Source of the DNA: Flavobacteriales bacterium | GTDB taxonomy: Bacteria > Bacteroidota > Bacteroidia > Flavobacteriales_F > PHOS-HE28 | Length of the DNA: 64,000 nucleotides | Assembly (NCBI GenBank): GCA_023957375.1 | Contig: JAMLHB010000002.1 | Span: 558,001-622,000, forward strand | Reading direction: 5' to 3' | Shown here: positions 16,767 to 26,146 of the stretch, in pieces | How the letters are laid out: every line of letters begins with the position of its first letter | How positions within the stretch are numbered: position 1 is the first letter of the stretch | Notes under the pieces: generated by a model | What the model saw: the letters and a program-made list of their open reading frames with translations, nothing else | What the model was told of the DNA's origin: nothing | Databases searched by the model: none | Program-made: the position numbers and the translations under genes

Positions 16767-17630
16767 ATGCGCCAACTGAAGATCACCAAGTCGATCACCA
16801 ACCGGGAAAGCCAGTCACTGGACAAGTACCTGCAGGAGATCGGCAAGGAAGGGTTGATCAATGCGGAGATGGAAGTCGAGCTGGCCCGAAAGATCAAAAA
16901 GGGTGACAGTGCGGCCTTGGACAAGTTGGTGAAAGCCAACCTCCGCTTCGTAGTCTCCGTGGCCAAGCAATACCAGAACCAGGGCCTCAGCCTTCCTGAC
17001 CTGATCAACGAGGGCAACCTGGGCTTGATCAAGGCGGCCCAGCGATTTGATGAAACCCGAGGGTTCAAGTTCATCAGCTACGCGGTGTGGTGGATCCGTC
17101 AAAGCATCCTGCAGGCGTTGGCCGAGCAGAGCCGCATTGTGCGCCTGCCGTTGAACCAAGTGGGTTCGTTGAACAAGATCAACAAAGCCTTCGCCAAGCT
17201 GGAGCAGGAGTATGAGCGCCCGCCCAGCGCGGACGAGCTTGCGGCCCTGTTGGAGATCCCGCCCGAAAAGGTGGCCGACACCATGAAGGTGAGCGGGCGC
17301 CACATCAGCATGGACGCACCCTTCGTGGAAGGGGAGAGCAACAGCCTGCTGGACGTGCTGCCGAACAACGACAGCGTACCTGCGGACCGTGCGCTGATCA
17401 ATGAAAGCCTTTCCAAGGAGATCGATCGCGCGCTCAGCACCCTCACCGAGCGGGAGCGGGACGTGGTGAAGCTGTTCTTCGGCATCAACATCAACCACGG
17501 CCTCACCCTGGAGGAGATCGGTGCCAAGTTCGACCTCACCCGCGAGCGGGTACGCCAGATCAAGGAAAAGGCCATCCGGCGCTTGCGCCACACCAGCCGA
17601 AGCAAGTTGCTGAAGGCTTACTTGGGCTGA
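16767..17630 (+). CDS. rpoD: Primary RNA polymerase sigma factor (sigma-A/RpoD, short Bacteroidota form)
   Basis: 287 residues from the ATG at 16767 ([11 protein letters not shown]), preferred over an in-frame GTG twelve bases upstream because the family begins exactly this way. Housekeeping sigma factor. Region 1.2 ([17 protein letters not shown]), region 2 ([20 protein letters not shown], then [14 protein letters not shown] with the -10-melting aromatics), region 3 and region 4 ([19 protein letters not shown]) are all present; region 1.1 and the non-conserved insert of proteobacterial sigma-70 are absent, as is normal in this phylum. It is followed 33 bases later by gap. Confidence 0.97.
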   Translation: MRQLKITKSITNRESQSLDKYLQEIGKEGLINAEMEVELARKIKKGDSAALDKLVKANLRFVVSVAKQYQNQGLSLPDLINEGNLGLIKAAQRFDETRGFKFISYAVWWIRQSILQALAEQSRIVRLPLNQVGSLNKINKAFAKLEQEYERPPSADELAALLEIPPEKVADTMKVSGRHISMDAPFVEGESNSLLDVLPNNDSVPADRALINESLSKEIDRALSTLTERERDVVKLFFGININHGLTLEEIGAKFDLTRERVRQIKEKAIRRLRHTSRSKLLKAYLG

Positions 17631-17663
17631 TCCCTGCCGTTAATCCCAACACGAACCGTCATC

Positions 17664-19118
17664 ATGGAGACCTTGGAAAAAAAGGCCAGCTATGAGGCTG
17701 GACTGACCGATTACGTGGACCGCGAAAAATCAGCAGTGGCCCTGCTCGGTTCCGTTGGCCGCCTCATGTTCGAGCATGGCGTGGAGCTCGTTTTCTTCCG
17801 CAACCACCTGCTGGACATCAACACCTCGGAGGTCATCAAGCTGTTCAACTACGCGGAAACGGTGGTGAACAAGCCGGTGGACATCGCCACCACGGCCGTG
17901 CTTGCACATGCGCTCTTGGAAATGGACTTGGCCCCGAGCAAGATCGACATTGGCAGGCTGAGCCACGAATACAAGGAAAGCGGAGGCAGTTCACCCGTCG
18001 ATTTTCTGCGGAATCAACTGAAAAACTTCATCGGCCAGGACAAGCACACCTTCAAGCCGCAGGACGTGGTGTTGTACGGGTTCGGCCGCATCGGGCGCAT
18101 CGCTGCCCGCGAATTGATCAAGCAGGCCGGCAAGGGCCAGCAACTGCGCCTGCGCGCCATCGTGCTCCGCAGCCTCAACGATGCCGAGATCGTGAAACGT
18201 GCAGCCCTGTTGAGGAACGACAGCGTTCACGGGGCCTTCAAGGGCACCGTGGTGGAGGACTTGCAGAACCAGGCACTGGTGATCAACGGCCAGCGCGTCC
18301 AATTGATCGCAGCGGCCAATCCGGAAGACATCGATTACACGGCATACGGCATCCACGATGCCATGGTGATCGACAACACCGGTGTGTTCAAGGACCGCAC
18401 CGCCCTGTCGCGCCACTTGAAGTCCAAAGGCGTGAAGCATGTGCTGCTCACCGCCCCGGGCAAGGAGGTCCCCAACATTGTGTACGGCATCAACCACAAG
18501 GACCTCGACCTGGACAATGAGCGCATCTTCAGCGCGGCCAGCTGCACCACCAACGCCATCGCCCCCATCCTCAAGGTGGTGGAGGACAACCTCGGCATTG
18601 AAAAGGGGCACATTGAAACGGTGCATGCCTATACCAACGACCAGAACCTGCTGGACAATTACCACAAGGGTGCGCGCCGCGGGCGCAGCGCAGCCATCAA
18701 CATGGTGATCACCACCACCGGTGCCGGCAGCGCTGTAAGCAAAGCCATCCCCAGCCTGAAGGACAAACTGACGGCCAACGCCGTGCGCGTGCCCACCCCC
18801 AACGGGTCATTGGCGATCATGAGCCTGACGGTAAAGAAGGACGTGACCCGTGATGCCATGAACCAAATGATCCGCGATGCCGCACTGAACGGCGAATTAG
18901 TGAACCAGATCCATTACCAAGTGGATCCCGAACTGGTGAGCAGCGACATCATCGGCGATACCTGTTGCAGCGTGTTCGACAGCAATGCCACCATTGCGAG
19001 CAACGACAAGCGCAACGTGGTGCTGTACACGTGGTACGACAATGAATTCGGCTACACGAAACAGGTGATCCGCTTGGCCAAGCACATTGCCAAGGTGCGC
19101 CGGCTGGTGTATTACTGA
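17664..19118 (+). CDS. gap: Glyceraldehyde-3-phosphate dehydrogenase, long Bacteroidota form
   Basis: 484 residues. Oxidises glyceraldehyde 3-phosphate to 1,3-bisphosphoglycerate with NAD(P). The first 130 residues are a helical extension (METLEKKASYEAGLTDYV ...) known from the roughly 480-residue flavobacterial enzymes. The Rossmann motif GFGRIGR (139-145), NDSVHGAF, the active site AASCTTNAIAP with Cys294, HAYTNDQ and the C-terminal YDNEFGY are all intact. It follows rpoD by 33 bases and ends at a strong bidirectional terminator. The extension's role is unknown; many organisms with it also carry a second, short GAPDH. Confidence 0.95.
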   Translation: METLEKKASYEAGLTDYVDREKSAVALLGSVGRLMFEHGVELVFFRNHLLDINTSEVIKLFNYAETVVNKPVDIATTAVLAHALLEMDLAPSKIDIGRLSHEYKESGGSSPVDFLRNQLKNFIGQDKHTFKPQDVVLYGFGRIGRIAARELIKQAGKGQQLRLRAIVLRSLNDAEIVKRAALLRNDSVHGAFKGTVVEDLQNQALVINGQRVQLIAAANPEDIDYTAYGIHDAMVIDNTGVFKDRTALSRHLKSKGVKHVLLTAPGKEVPNIVYGINHKDLDLDNERIFSAASCTTNAIAPILKVVEDNLGIEKGHIETVHAYTNDQNLLDNYHKGARRGRSAAINMVITTTGAGSAVSKAIPSLKDKLTANAVRVPTPNGSLAIMSLTVKKDVTRDAMNQMIRDAALNGELVNQIHYQVDPELVSSDIIGDTCCSVFDSNATIASNDKRNVVLYTWYDNEFGYTKQVIRLAKHIAKVRRLVYY

Positions 19119-19135
19119 TCAACCCATGGTTCCAA

Positions 19136-19171
19136 ATGCAAAAGGCCGCCCGATCAGGCGGCCTTTTGCAT
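19136..19171. terminator. Bidirectional intrinsic terminator between gap and the Cys-rich protein gene
   Basis: ATGCAAAAGGCCGCC (19136-19150) and its exact complement (19157-19171) form a 15-bp stem with loop CGATCA. The A and T runs at the stem base give a T-tract on both strands, so it can end both gap and the facing gene, which stops 16 bases away. Confidence 0.85.
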
Positions 19172-19186
19172 GGGCAACATAGCTGT

Positions 19187-20473
19187 TCATTGCCTGATCA
19201 AGCGGGCCGTCATGATCTGTCCGCCCATTTCGACCCTCACGGTGTAATAACCAGGTGCGGCATCCGCCAGGTCCAGGGCATAGGTCCGCCCATCAAGCTG
19301 CGGCACCTGCTTCGTTTCCAGTACCGATCGCCCTGCCGCATCCCGTACCTGCACTGTTACCATTGCCATAGGTGCACCGGCCAATGCCAAGTACACCTGC
19401 CCAGTGAAGTTCGGGTTGGGATAGATCGACATGGCCGCGTTCGGATCAGTTGATGATACGCCGGTGCCGACCTCACCCTGGCAAACGCAGGCCTCCGTGA
19501 CCACATCATTCTCCGTGCCCGCATCATCATCGTCGCAGGCGTCGCCGATGTTCGCCCCCAGCAACGGACAATCAAGAACGATCGTCCCGGCGCACGCACA
19601 ATCCGCCGTCACCAGGTCGTCCACAGTGCCCGCGTTGCCGTCATCGCATGCGTCGCCGATGTTCGCCCCCAGCAACGGGCAGTCAAAGGCGGTTGTGCCG
19701 GCACATACACAGTCCGCCGTCACCAGGTCGTCCACGGTGCCTGCGTCGCCGTCATCGCAGGCGTCGCCGATGTTTGCCTCCAGCAGCGGACAGTCAAAAA
19801 CGGTAGCGCCGGCACATACGCAATTCGCTGACCAAGCATCCCCGGACGTGAATGGGTTGCCATCATCGCATGGCGTGCCAGGCAGGGCCGTTCCTCCTGC
19901 CACGCCCATGCAGTCAAGGCCGCAAGCACCCGCCATTACCGGCCCTCCGATCACTTGGCCGGTAACATCCCAGCCGCCCGTGGAGATGTAGTAGTTCCTG
20001 TTGTATGCACTGGTGAATGCGTCATTGCCGAGGGTGAATTCCGTGCATACCCCTCCCCCAACGGGGATCCTTGTCACCGTGAACCAAGTCTCCGGGGGGA
20101 TGCTCAACCCGCACCCCCCATCAAACGGGGTGTCATCCAGGCGGGTGAGGCCAAACCCGTTGTAGGTCCGATAGGCAATGCCATTGTTGATGACCACCGG
20201 GGATGGGGAGAACGCGCTCCATTCCGGGCAGAAGCTGGTCCCTCCCCCGAGGAACGCGCCCGAACCGGCCTCGTACCGGATGGTTACCGTAAGTGCGCTC
20301 AAGATCCCCCCGAAAGGGGCAGTGCTATGCAGCTGGACCTGCATCAACAGCGCGTCCGGTGTGGCATCCTGAACAAGGCGAATATCCACGGACGAAGGGA
20401 ACACATCCGCTTGTGCAACCACCTTGGGGGCGGCGGCACATCCTGCCACGGCCACAAGTATTGCAGGCATCAT
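19187..20473 (-). CDS. Secreted Cys-rich repeat protein with type A T9SS sorting domain
   Basis: 428 residues from the methionine at 20473, which starts a signal peptide (MMPAILVAVAGCAAAPKVVA). The N-terminal half is beta-rich with no recognised domain. From about residue 195 come four Cys-rich units of the form DC..ALPGTPCDDGNPFTSGD..CVC; the last three are nearly identical, 37 residues each (FDCPLLGANIGDACDDGNAG ... DCVCAG), with four cysteines and many Asp. The last 80 residues (AMSIYPNPNFTGQVYLALA ... TARLIRQ) are a type A sorting domain. The CDDGxxxT repeats recur in Bacteroidota surface proteins and are probably Ca-binding, disulfide-stapled spacers. Confidence 0.85.
   Translation of the reverse strand: MMPAILVAVAGCAAAPKVVAQADVFPSSVDIRLVQDATPDALLMQVQLHSTAPFGGILSALTVTIRYEAGSGAFLGGGTSFCPEWSAFSPSPVVINNGIAYRTYNGFGLTRLDDTPFDGGCGLSIPPETWFTVTRIPVGGGVCTEFTLGNDAFTSAYNRNYYISTGGWDVTGQVIGGPVMAGACGLDCMGVAGGTALPGTPCDDGNPFTSGDAWSANCVCAGATVFDCPLLEANIGDACDDGDAGTVDDLVTADCVCAGTTAFDCPLLGANIGDACDDGNAGTVDDLVTADCACAGTIVLDCPLLGANIGDACDDDDAGTENDVVTEACVCQGEVGTGVSSTDPNAAMSIYPNPNFTGQVYLALAGAPMAMVTVQVRDAAGRSVLETKQVPQLDGRTYALDLADAAPGYYTVRVEMGGQIMTARLIRQ
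19535..19830 (-). repeat. Three tandem 111-bp coding repeats in the Cys-rich protein
   Basis: The string CGTCGCCGAT recurs at 19540, 19651 and 19762, exactly 111 bases (37 codons) apart, with high identity over each unit. The number of units is likely to vary between strains through slippage or recombination, and would be a difficult spot for short-read assembly. Confidence 0.8.
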
Positions 20474-20527
20474 TGACGTGCCTTCCCCAAAAAACACGCG
20501 TGCCATTGACCACGTTTGGATGAGCGG

Positions 20528-20535
20528 CGAAGGTA
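20528..20535 (-). promoter_or_regulatory. -7 element TACCTTCG of the Cys-rich protein gene
   Basis: Same octamer as the rpoD promoter. It lies 54 bases before the ATG at 20473, in the gap after the VCBS gene stop (20554), and supports independent transcription of this gene. Confidence 0.4.
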
Positions 20536-20553
20536 CGCCGCTTCATCCCCGCC

Positions 20554-22755
20554 TCAGGGCAGCTGTTCCATTAGCACCGCAGTGGGCGACACCCCGCCAA
20601 CGTTGATCAGGATCAGGTCCCGGTCGTTGCTTTGCCCAGTGTAGCTCACCACGCCGTTCATGTTGGCATCTCCGCCAACGTACCCGGCCAACGTACCAAT
20701 GACCCCGGCCCCGCCGATGGTGGAGAGCACCTTGTCGCGGTCGTTGCCAACGCCGGTGTATTTCACGGTTCCGTCCCGGTTGGTATCGCCGGACCACAGC
20801 GTTCTTGCTGTTCCCGCGCTTTTCCGTGCATTGGTGCCCCAGGTCGCCGTGGCACTGGAGCCCAGGTCGATCACCGTGGCATTACCCGAGAGGCTGCTTG
20901 CCGCGGCGGTCAGAACTCCCAAGTGGTTGCGGTGCCTGATGGCCAGGTGGTAATTGCCCGGGGGGACGTGCATGTTCACCGGGCTTTTGCCGTCCAGTTC
21001 CACCACATCGCCATCGCGTTGCAGCAAGACCGCCCGTGCGGCCACCACATTGGAGAGGTTCGAAGCGGAACGCAGTTCCAGCCACACCCAGTCCACGATG
21101 GCATTATTCCCGGTAACGGCCAGCACGGCGGCGGTCAGTTCCCGCCCGAGGCCGTCGCCAATAGCTGCAAAACCCATGGCGGTGTATGGCTCCGTAGCGG
21201 GGATCAACCCCTGCACGCGCAAATCATCCTTCATCATTCCCGTTCCGGAAACAAACGGCCCGTCCAACAATACTTTGGCCGCCACCACGGCGGTTCGTGT
21301 TTCGCCTTCCTGTACCGTCACCCATTGGTCCGCCTGCAAGCCGTAATACTTGTCCACGATGCCGGAAGGCCACCGCACGATGGCTGAATCCACCACGGTG
21401 GCCGAACCGAGGCCAAAGTGGTTAGTGAAGGAGCAAACGATGCCATAGCTCTCTCCCGCACGCACCTCGCGGATCTGCGTACCCCACGGGCCATACACGG
21501 TGACCCGTGCGCCCACGCCGTCCGGGTTGCTTTGCTGGCCCCGCAGGTTGAAGTTGATGAAGTGGTTGCTGTTCCCGTCGTTCAAGTAGAGTTGGTCGTA
21601 GCGCGATGAACTGTAATTGACATAGCTGGAGCCATATCCGGCATACACGTCGATGAATCCATCGTGGTTCAGGTCACCCACCGCAAACGTGTGCAGGTTC
21701 CACGTGCCTGGTTCAGGCAACATGTTCAAGATCTGCGTGAACGTGCCATCGCCATTCCCATGGAAGTAGTACTCCGCACTGCCGCCGAGGTTCCCGCTGG
21801 TGATCAGATCGAGGAATCCATCGTTGTCCAGGTCCACTAATTTCACTTGCAGAAAGGCTGCGCTCTTGTTTATCCCACTGCCAACGGTGGCCTCGGTGAA
21901 GTGGCCCGTACCATCGTTGATGTACAACTGCATGGAACGGTTGTGGTTGGTCACCACCAGGTCCAGATCGCCGTCATTGTCAATATCGCCAAAATCAGCA
22001 GACCAGGATTGCTCATGGTTGGTGAGGCCGTGTGCATCCACCTGGTCGGTGAAGTTGTTGTTTCCGTCGTTGATGAACAAGCGGTTCCAACGCCTGGGGT
22101 CGTTGGAGTTGTTCACTCCCTGCCGGCACTTGGCAATGAAGAGGTCCAGGTCGCCGTCGTTGTCCACATCGATCCACACGCTTCCGTAGTTCCCGCTCAT
22201 GTCGGAGGACGGGGTTGAAGAGAAGTCGATGTAGTTGTTGTAGGCCAAGCTTCCGGTGCCGTTGTTCAGCCAGATCTTGGGGGGGCCGGTATCACCGCAG
22301 CCGAAGGCGTCCAATGCCCCGTCGTTGTTGATGTCGGCCATGTTGGCGCACTGCATGAAAATGGAACCGTTGTTCAGGCTGGCCCACCCGGCGGATTGCC
22401 CCCTGCCGGTGATCTGCAGGAAATGCACGCCATCACCATTCGCCCCGCTGAAATAATCCTTGTGGCCGTCACCGGACACAGCGCCAACGGCCATGCCCCA
22501 TTGGGCCGAACTGGAGGCTTGTCCGTAGGATTGATGGCTGAAGGAACCGTCCGCGGCCTGGTAATCGACATAAAGGTTCGTTCCCTTGTCCAGCATCACC
22601 AGGTCATCATACCCATCACCATCCATATCGGCTACGCCAATACAGCCGCCCGATCGTGCGGCGTAGGACAACAGGTTGGTACTGAGGGTAAATGTTTGCC
22701 CGACGGCCAAGGCGGGCAAAAGGCACGATACAAGAAGGGTGGAGGTTGCTCGCAT
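20554..22755 (-). CDS. Secreted VCBS/FG-GAP repeat protein with ASPIC/UnbV domain and a shared C-terminal module
   Basis: 733 residues. Signal peptide MRATSTLLVSCLLPALAVGQ. Residues about 35-400 contain at least six FG-GAP/VCBS blades with Ca-binding loops (ADMDGDGYDDLV, ADINNDGALDAF, DVDNDGDLDLFI, DIDNDGDLDLVV, DLDNDGFLDLIT, DLNHDGFIDVYA), predicting a beta-propeller. An ASPIC/UnbV-type segment follows (NFNLRGQQSNPDGVGARVTV ... VDSAIVRWPSGIVDKYYG). The last 242 residues are closely similar to the end of the neighbouring metalloprotease and contain two DxNxxG-type loops followed by YTGxxNDRD. No classical T9SS type A or B domain is visible. Likely a surface or secreted adhesin-like protein. 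Confidence 0.85.
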   Translation of the reverse strand: MRATSTLLVSCLLPALAVGQTFTLSTNLLSYAARSGGCIGVADMDGDGYDDLVMLDKGTNLYVDYQAADGSFSHQSYGQASSSAQWGMAVGAVSGDGHKDYFSGANGDGVHFLQITGRGQSAGWASLNNGSIFMQCANMADINNDGALDAFGCGDTGPPKIWLNNGTGSLAYNNYIDFSSTPSSDMSGNYGSVWIDVDNDGDLDLFIAKCRQGVNNSNDPRRWNRLFINDGNNNFTDQVDAHGLTNHEQSWSADFGDIDNDGDLDLVVTNHNRSMQLYINDGTGHFTEATVGSGINKSAAFLQVKLVDLDNDGFLDLITSGNLGGSAEYYFHGNGDGTFTQILNMLPEPGTWNLHTFAVGDLNHDGFIDVYAGYGSSYVNYSSSRYDQLYLNDGNSNHFINFNLRGQQSNPDGVGARVTVYGPWGTQIREVRAGESYGIVCSFTNHFGLGSATVVDSAIVRWPSGIVDKYYGLQADQWVTVQEGETRTAVVAAKVLLDGPFVSGTGMMKDDLRVQGLIPATEPYTAMGFAAIGDGLGRELTAAVLAVTGNNAIVDWVWLELRSASNLSNVVAARAVLLQRDGDVVELDGKSPVNMHVPPGNYHLAIRHRNHLGVLTAAASSLSGNATVIDLGSSATATWGTNARKSAGTARTLWSGDTNRDGTVKYTGVGNDRDKVLSTIGGAGVIGTLAGYVGGDANMNGVVSYTGQSNDRDLILINVGGVSPTAVLMEQLP

Positions 22756-22777
22756 GTTCCGGTTGGTTCTGAAGCAG

Positions 22778-22808
22778 CGAAACTATGGGAAAGGAGGGCC
22801 TGCGTCAA
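22778..22808 (-). promoter_or_regulatory. Promoter of the VCBS protein gene: TTG, 20 bases, TAGTTTCG
   Basis: On the minus strand TTG (22808-22806) is followed after exactly 20 bases by TAGTTTCG (22785-22778), giving a start near 22771 and a leader of about 16 nt. The layout equals that of the rpoD promoter. Confidence 0.55.
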
Positions 22809-22871
22809 CATCCGTCGTATAAATCCATCCAACCAGCTTCCTGTTGGATCGATCTGTCGAACCCTGGCGGT

Positions 22872-25800
22872 TCAGGGGACTTGTTCAAGGCGGATACTGG
22901 TAGGCATGGCCACCCCAATGTTCTGCAGGATCGGGTCCCGGTCATTCCCAGTGCCCGTATAGCGTACCACGCCATCCATGTTGCAGTCCTCCGGGAAATA
23001 GCCTTGGACACTTTCGCTGGGATTCCCGCCGATCAAGGCGACAATGGCATCCCTGTCGTTGTTGGCACCGGTGTAGCGCAGGGCATTGTCGTGGCGTGTA
23101 TTTCCCATCCAAAGCATGGCCGTTCCATTTTGGATTTTTTGCGCCCCTGTGCCGTACGTGGCGGTGGTGGAAAAGTCCACGGCCGTGGTTGCGGCACTCA
23201 GCAATACCGTGGCAGCGGTCATGCACCCCAAATGGTTGCGGTGGCGCACGGCTAAATAATAGGGCCCTGGAGGAAGGTTGAAGGAGACCGGTGAACTGCC
23301 GTCCAGGTCCACGATATCCCCATCGCGTTGCAGCAGCGCTTGACGCGTGCCCGAGATCACGGTTGCGTCCAGTGCGGAGCGCAATTCCAGGCGCACCCAA
23401 TCCACAATGGCGTCGGGTCCAGTACTGTTCAATACTGCGGCTTGGCAGGACTCCCCGGCGCCCCCACCTGCCTGGGGGAATCCCATGGCACTGTATGGCT
23501 CCGTGGTGGGCACCAATCCGGCTGCCCGCAGGTCATCCCGCATGGGTCCGCCTTGGACATAAGCTCCTTCCAGCACCACCTTGGCATTCACGCGTACCTC
23601 TTGCGCGTCGGTGATGGAGATGCCGTAATCCTCGGTTTCACCATAGGCGTATGCAAAGCACGGATCGGTGGGGTCGGGCTCGGTGGCCAGGTGGTAGACG
23701 CCCCGCACCCGAAGCACGGTGTTGCCCAAGGTGGCCCCTGCCGGCACGGTGAAGGTGATACCCTGCGTTTGCCCGGCTGCCGTGGTGGTGAATTCACCAA
23801 GTTTTTCGCCTGTGCCGAGGCTTGCATCGCCGTCATAGTCGATCCAAGCGGCATAATGATCGCTGGAATAGCTCCCCGATGTAATGGAGATGGTATACGT
23901 GTTGCCACGGACCAGTGCGGTGCTCATGGCCGTGTAGTCCGTGTAGCTCGGCCCCGTGGTTGAGCCGGTGCCGGTATTGTTGATCGATCCGAGCACCACC
24001 CCGTCGATGTAATCGCCATCACCGGTGCCATTGCTGGAGGTGGGCACGCAGATGGAGCCTTGCCCGATGGTGAAATTGCCGCTGTTCATGTTGTAGAACA
24101 CGTTGCCGTTGGCCCGTACCATAACCCGGGCCAAGGAAGTGGACAAGGCCGGGGCGGTAACCGTCGCCGACCCGTTGTTGGGCACGGCGGTGGCCAAAAC
24201 CGAGGGCCATGTGAGCCCCCCGTCCGTACTGAGCAGGACATTCACCAGGGAACAGCTTACCGGGCTTGCCGTTGTGCCCGCCACGTTCCAAGTCACCGTT
24301 TGGCTGCTGCCCGGTGCCCAGGTCGTGGCCGCCACCGGTTGGGTGACGGTGAACGGCCCTGCGGTCCCATTCACGGTAATGGTCATGTTGTCCTGTGCAT
24401 TGCAACCGCCCCCTGCGGCATTGTCACGTACGGTTACCCTGAACTTGAAGGTTCGGGCCACATTGGAAAGAACCTCCCAATTGGGCGAAGGATTGGTGCC
24501 GGATGCCACCGTTTCCAGCTTCGGGAACCAACGCTGGGGCGAGGGGCTGGGCAGCCATGGCCTGAAATTGGGCCCCGTGGTGCTGCTGGCCGATGGCGGC
24601 TGGGTGGACACTTGGTAGTCCATTTGCTCCCAACTATAGGTCAACTGGTTGGAGGGGTCGGGGTCGGAGCCGGTGGCGGTGAGCACGAATGGTGTTCCCT
24701 TGGGGATGATATAGTTGGGTCCGGCCTCCACCACGGGGGCGGCATTGACCAATGCCGTGGTTTGAGGGCATCCACTGCTGGCCCCGGTGGTGATGTTGGC
24801 ATGGATCTCTTGCAAACTGTACCCGCCGAACATGGCGATGCTGTGGTCCCCCACATCCGGTGAGCAGATACCGGCATAGCCCATGATGGTGATCCCGCTG
24901 CCCGGCTCCACCGAGGCAGGGCTGGCCCTGTTGCAATTGTTGTTTTGCGTGTGGTTGGCACCGTACTGGTGCCCCATTTCATGCGCCACGTAATCAATGT
25001 CGAAGGGATCGCCCACCGGAGCGGCCGACCCGGTGACGCCACCCGCCTTGTTGTTCCCGCACGGCGAGTTGAGGTAGGCCACGCCCCCTCCACCGGTGCT
25101 GAACACGTGCCCGATGTCGTAGTTGGCACTGCCGATCACGGAGTTGCATTTGGAGATGTTCTCCCCCAGCATGGTCCCCCCGTCATTGTTCGTGTATCCG
25201 TCGGTGGCCGGATTGGTGAACACCAGCTGGTCGTTGTTGGCCACCAACACCATGGTGAGCGCCGCATCGCGCTCGAAGATGCCGTTGACCCGGTTGAGCG
25301 TGGTTGCCATGGCCGCGATCGCAGGGGCCTTGTTGGTGCCCGTGGCGCCGAAGTAGTTGGCATACTCCCCCGTGCAAGCCAACGCCAAACGGTAGGTGCG
25401 GAACTGGCAGTCACCGGCTCGTGCTCCGCCCGCCTCGCCGATCCATTGTGCCGTACGCGCCATTTCCTGGGGCACATCGTTCACGGCATCGTAGCCGCAG
25501 CTCAATGCGCCACCTGCAGCGGGTGCGCCCAAGTCCCGCTTCCAGTAGGCTTGGTGCAGCACACTGTTGCCCATGGCCACCGGGTCGATGAAGGCATCGC
25601 CCCCGCTTAGGCCGGACACCATGGCGTGGAACCCGGCAGGTGTCAAGTCGAATTTCACCGTGATGCGGCTGTTGTCCACCGCTGAGCCCGTATAGGTGCG
25701 CACGTACGGATAGCGTGCGCCCAGCGCCGGGTCCATCAGGGGTGTTTCCAGGAAGCGGAACGCCATCATCCCTCCTCCCGGGACGGGCAGTTCCACATTG

Positions 25801-26027
25801 GCTGTGGCGGTCGGCAGATCCTGCACGGTGCCTCTTGCCGTTTGGAAAAGGAAGTTCCTCATGGCCGTGGTGTCCAGCAGGAATCCATGTGCCTTGGCCG
25901 GGTTGATCTGGCGTTCCCCACGCGCAACAGCTTGAAGTGGGGAAGGTTGCCAGAACGAAGCTGTTTGGGCGCTGGCAGGGAAGGTGGCTGCCACGCAGGC
26001 GGCACTAAAAAGAAAGATACGGGTCAT
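22872..26027 (-). CDS. Secreted reprolysin-like zinc metalloprotease with GEVED domain and shared C-terminal module
   Basis: 1051 residues from the ATG at 26027, where a signal peptide begins (MTRIFLFSAACVAATFPASA). The frame stays open far upstream into the moxR gene, but that extension is antifunctional and rejected. Zinc-binding motif HEMGHQYGANH (His349, Glu350, His353, His359) defines a reprolysin/M12B-like metzincin; a propeptide-like region precedes it. After the protease come Ig-like regions, then a GEVED domain (YAAWIDYDGDASLGTGEKLG ... ETEDYGISI) and, in the last 238 residues, the module shared with the VCBS protein. It has no standard T9SS sorting domain. Probable extracellular protein degradation. 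Confidence 0.9.
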   Translation of the reverse strand: MTRIFLFSAACVAATFPASAQTASFWQPSPLQAVARGERQINPAKAHGFLLDTTAMRNFLFQTARGTVQDLPTATANVELPVPGGGMMAFRFLETPLMDPALGARYPYVRTYTGSAVDNSRITVKFDLTPAGFHAMVSGLSGGDAFIDPVAMGNSVLHQAYWKRDLGAPAAGGALSCGYDAVNDVPQEMARTAQWIGEAGGARAGDCQFRTYRLALACTGEYANYFGATGTNKAPAIAAMATTLNRVNGIFERDAALTMVLVANNDQLVFTNPATDGYTNNDGGTMLGENISKCNSVIGSANYDIGHVFSTGGGGVAYLNSPCGNNKAGGVTGSAAPVGDPFDIDYVAHEMGHQYGANHTQNNNCNRASPASVEPGSGITIMGYAGICSPDVGDHSIAMFGGYSLQEIHANITTGASSGCPQTTALVNAAPVVEAGPNYIIPKGTPFVLTATGSDPDPSNQLTYSWEQMDYQVSTQPPSASSTTGPNFRPWLPSPSPQRWFPKLETVASGTNPSPNWEVLSNVARTFKFRVTVRDNAAGGGCNAQDNMTITVNGTAGPFTVTQPVAATTWAPGSSQTVTWNVAGTTASPVSCSLVNVLLSTDGGLTWPSVLATAVPNNGSATVTAPALSTSLARVMVRANGNVFYNMNSGNFTIGQGSICVPTSSNGTGDGDYIDGVVLGSINNTGTGSTTGPSYTDYTAMSTALVRGNTYTISITSGSYSSDHYAAWIDYDGDASLGTGEKLGEFTTTAAGQTQGITFTVPAGATLGNTVLRVRGVYHLATEPDPTDPCFAYAYGETEDYGISITDAQEVRVNAKVVLEGAYVQGGPMRDDLRAAGLVPTTEPYSAMGFPQAGGGAGESCQAAVLNSTGPDAIVDWVRLELRSALDATVISGTRQALLQRDGDIVDLDGSSPVSFNLPPGPYYLAVRHRNHLGCMTAATVLLSAATTAVDFSTTATYGTGAQKIQNGTAMLWMGNTRHDNALRYTGANNDRDAIVALIGGNPSESVQGYFPEDCNMDGVVRYTGTGNDRDPILQNIGVAMPTSIRLEQVP

Positions 26028-26146
26028 GCGGGTGGGGGTAAAGGGGATGCTGGCGGTCCGCATCCGAAAAGGATGGGGTGTGCAATTTGGAAAAAAAAGC
26101 GCAACCACGGGCACGATCGGTCCAAACACCCGGCCCACAATGAAGC

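Noticed and set aside
19535..19830. CRISPR-like regular repeats
   Set aside because: The 111-bp period is coding, in frame, with no unique spacers; it is a protein repeat.
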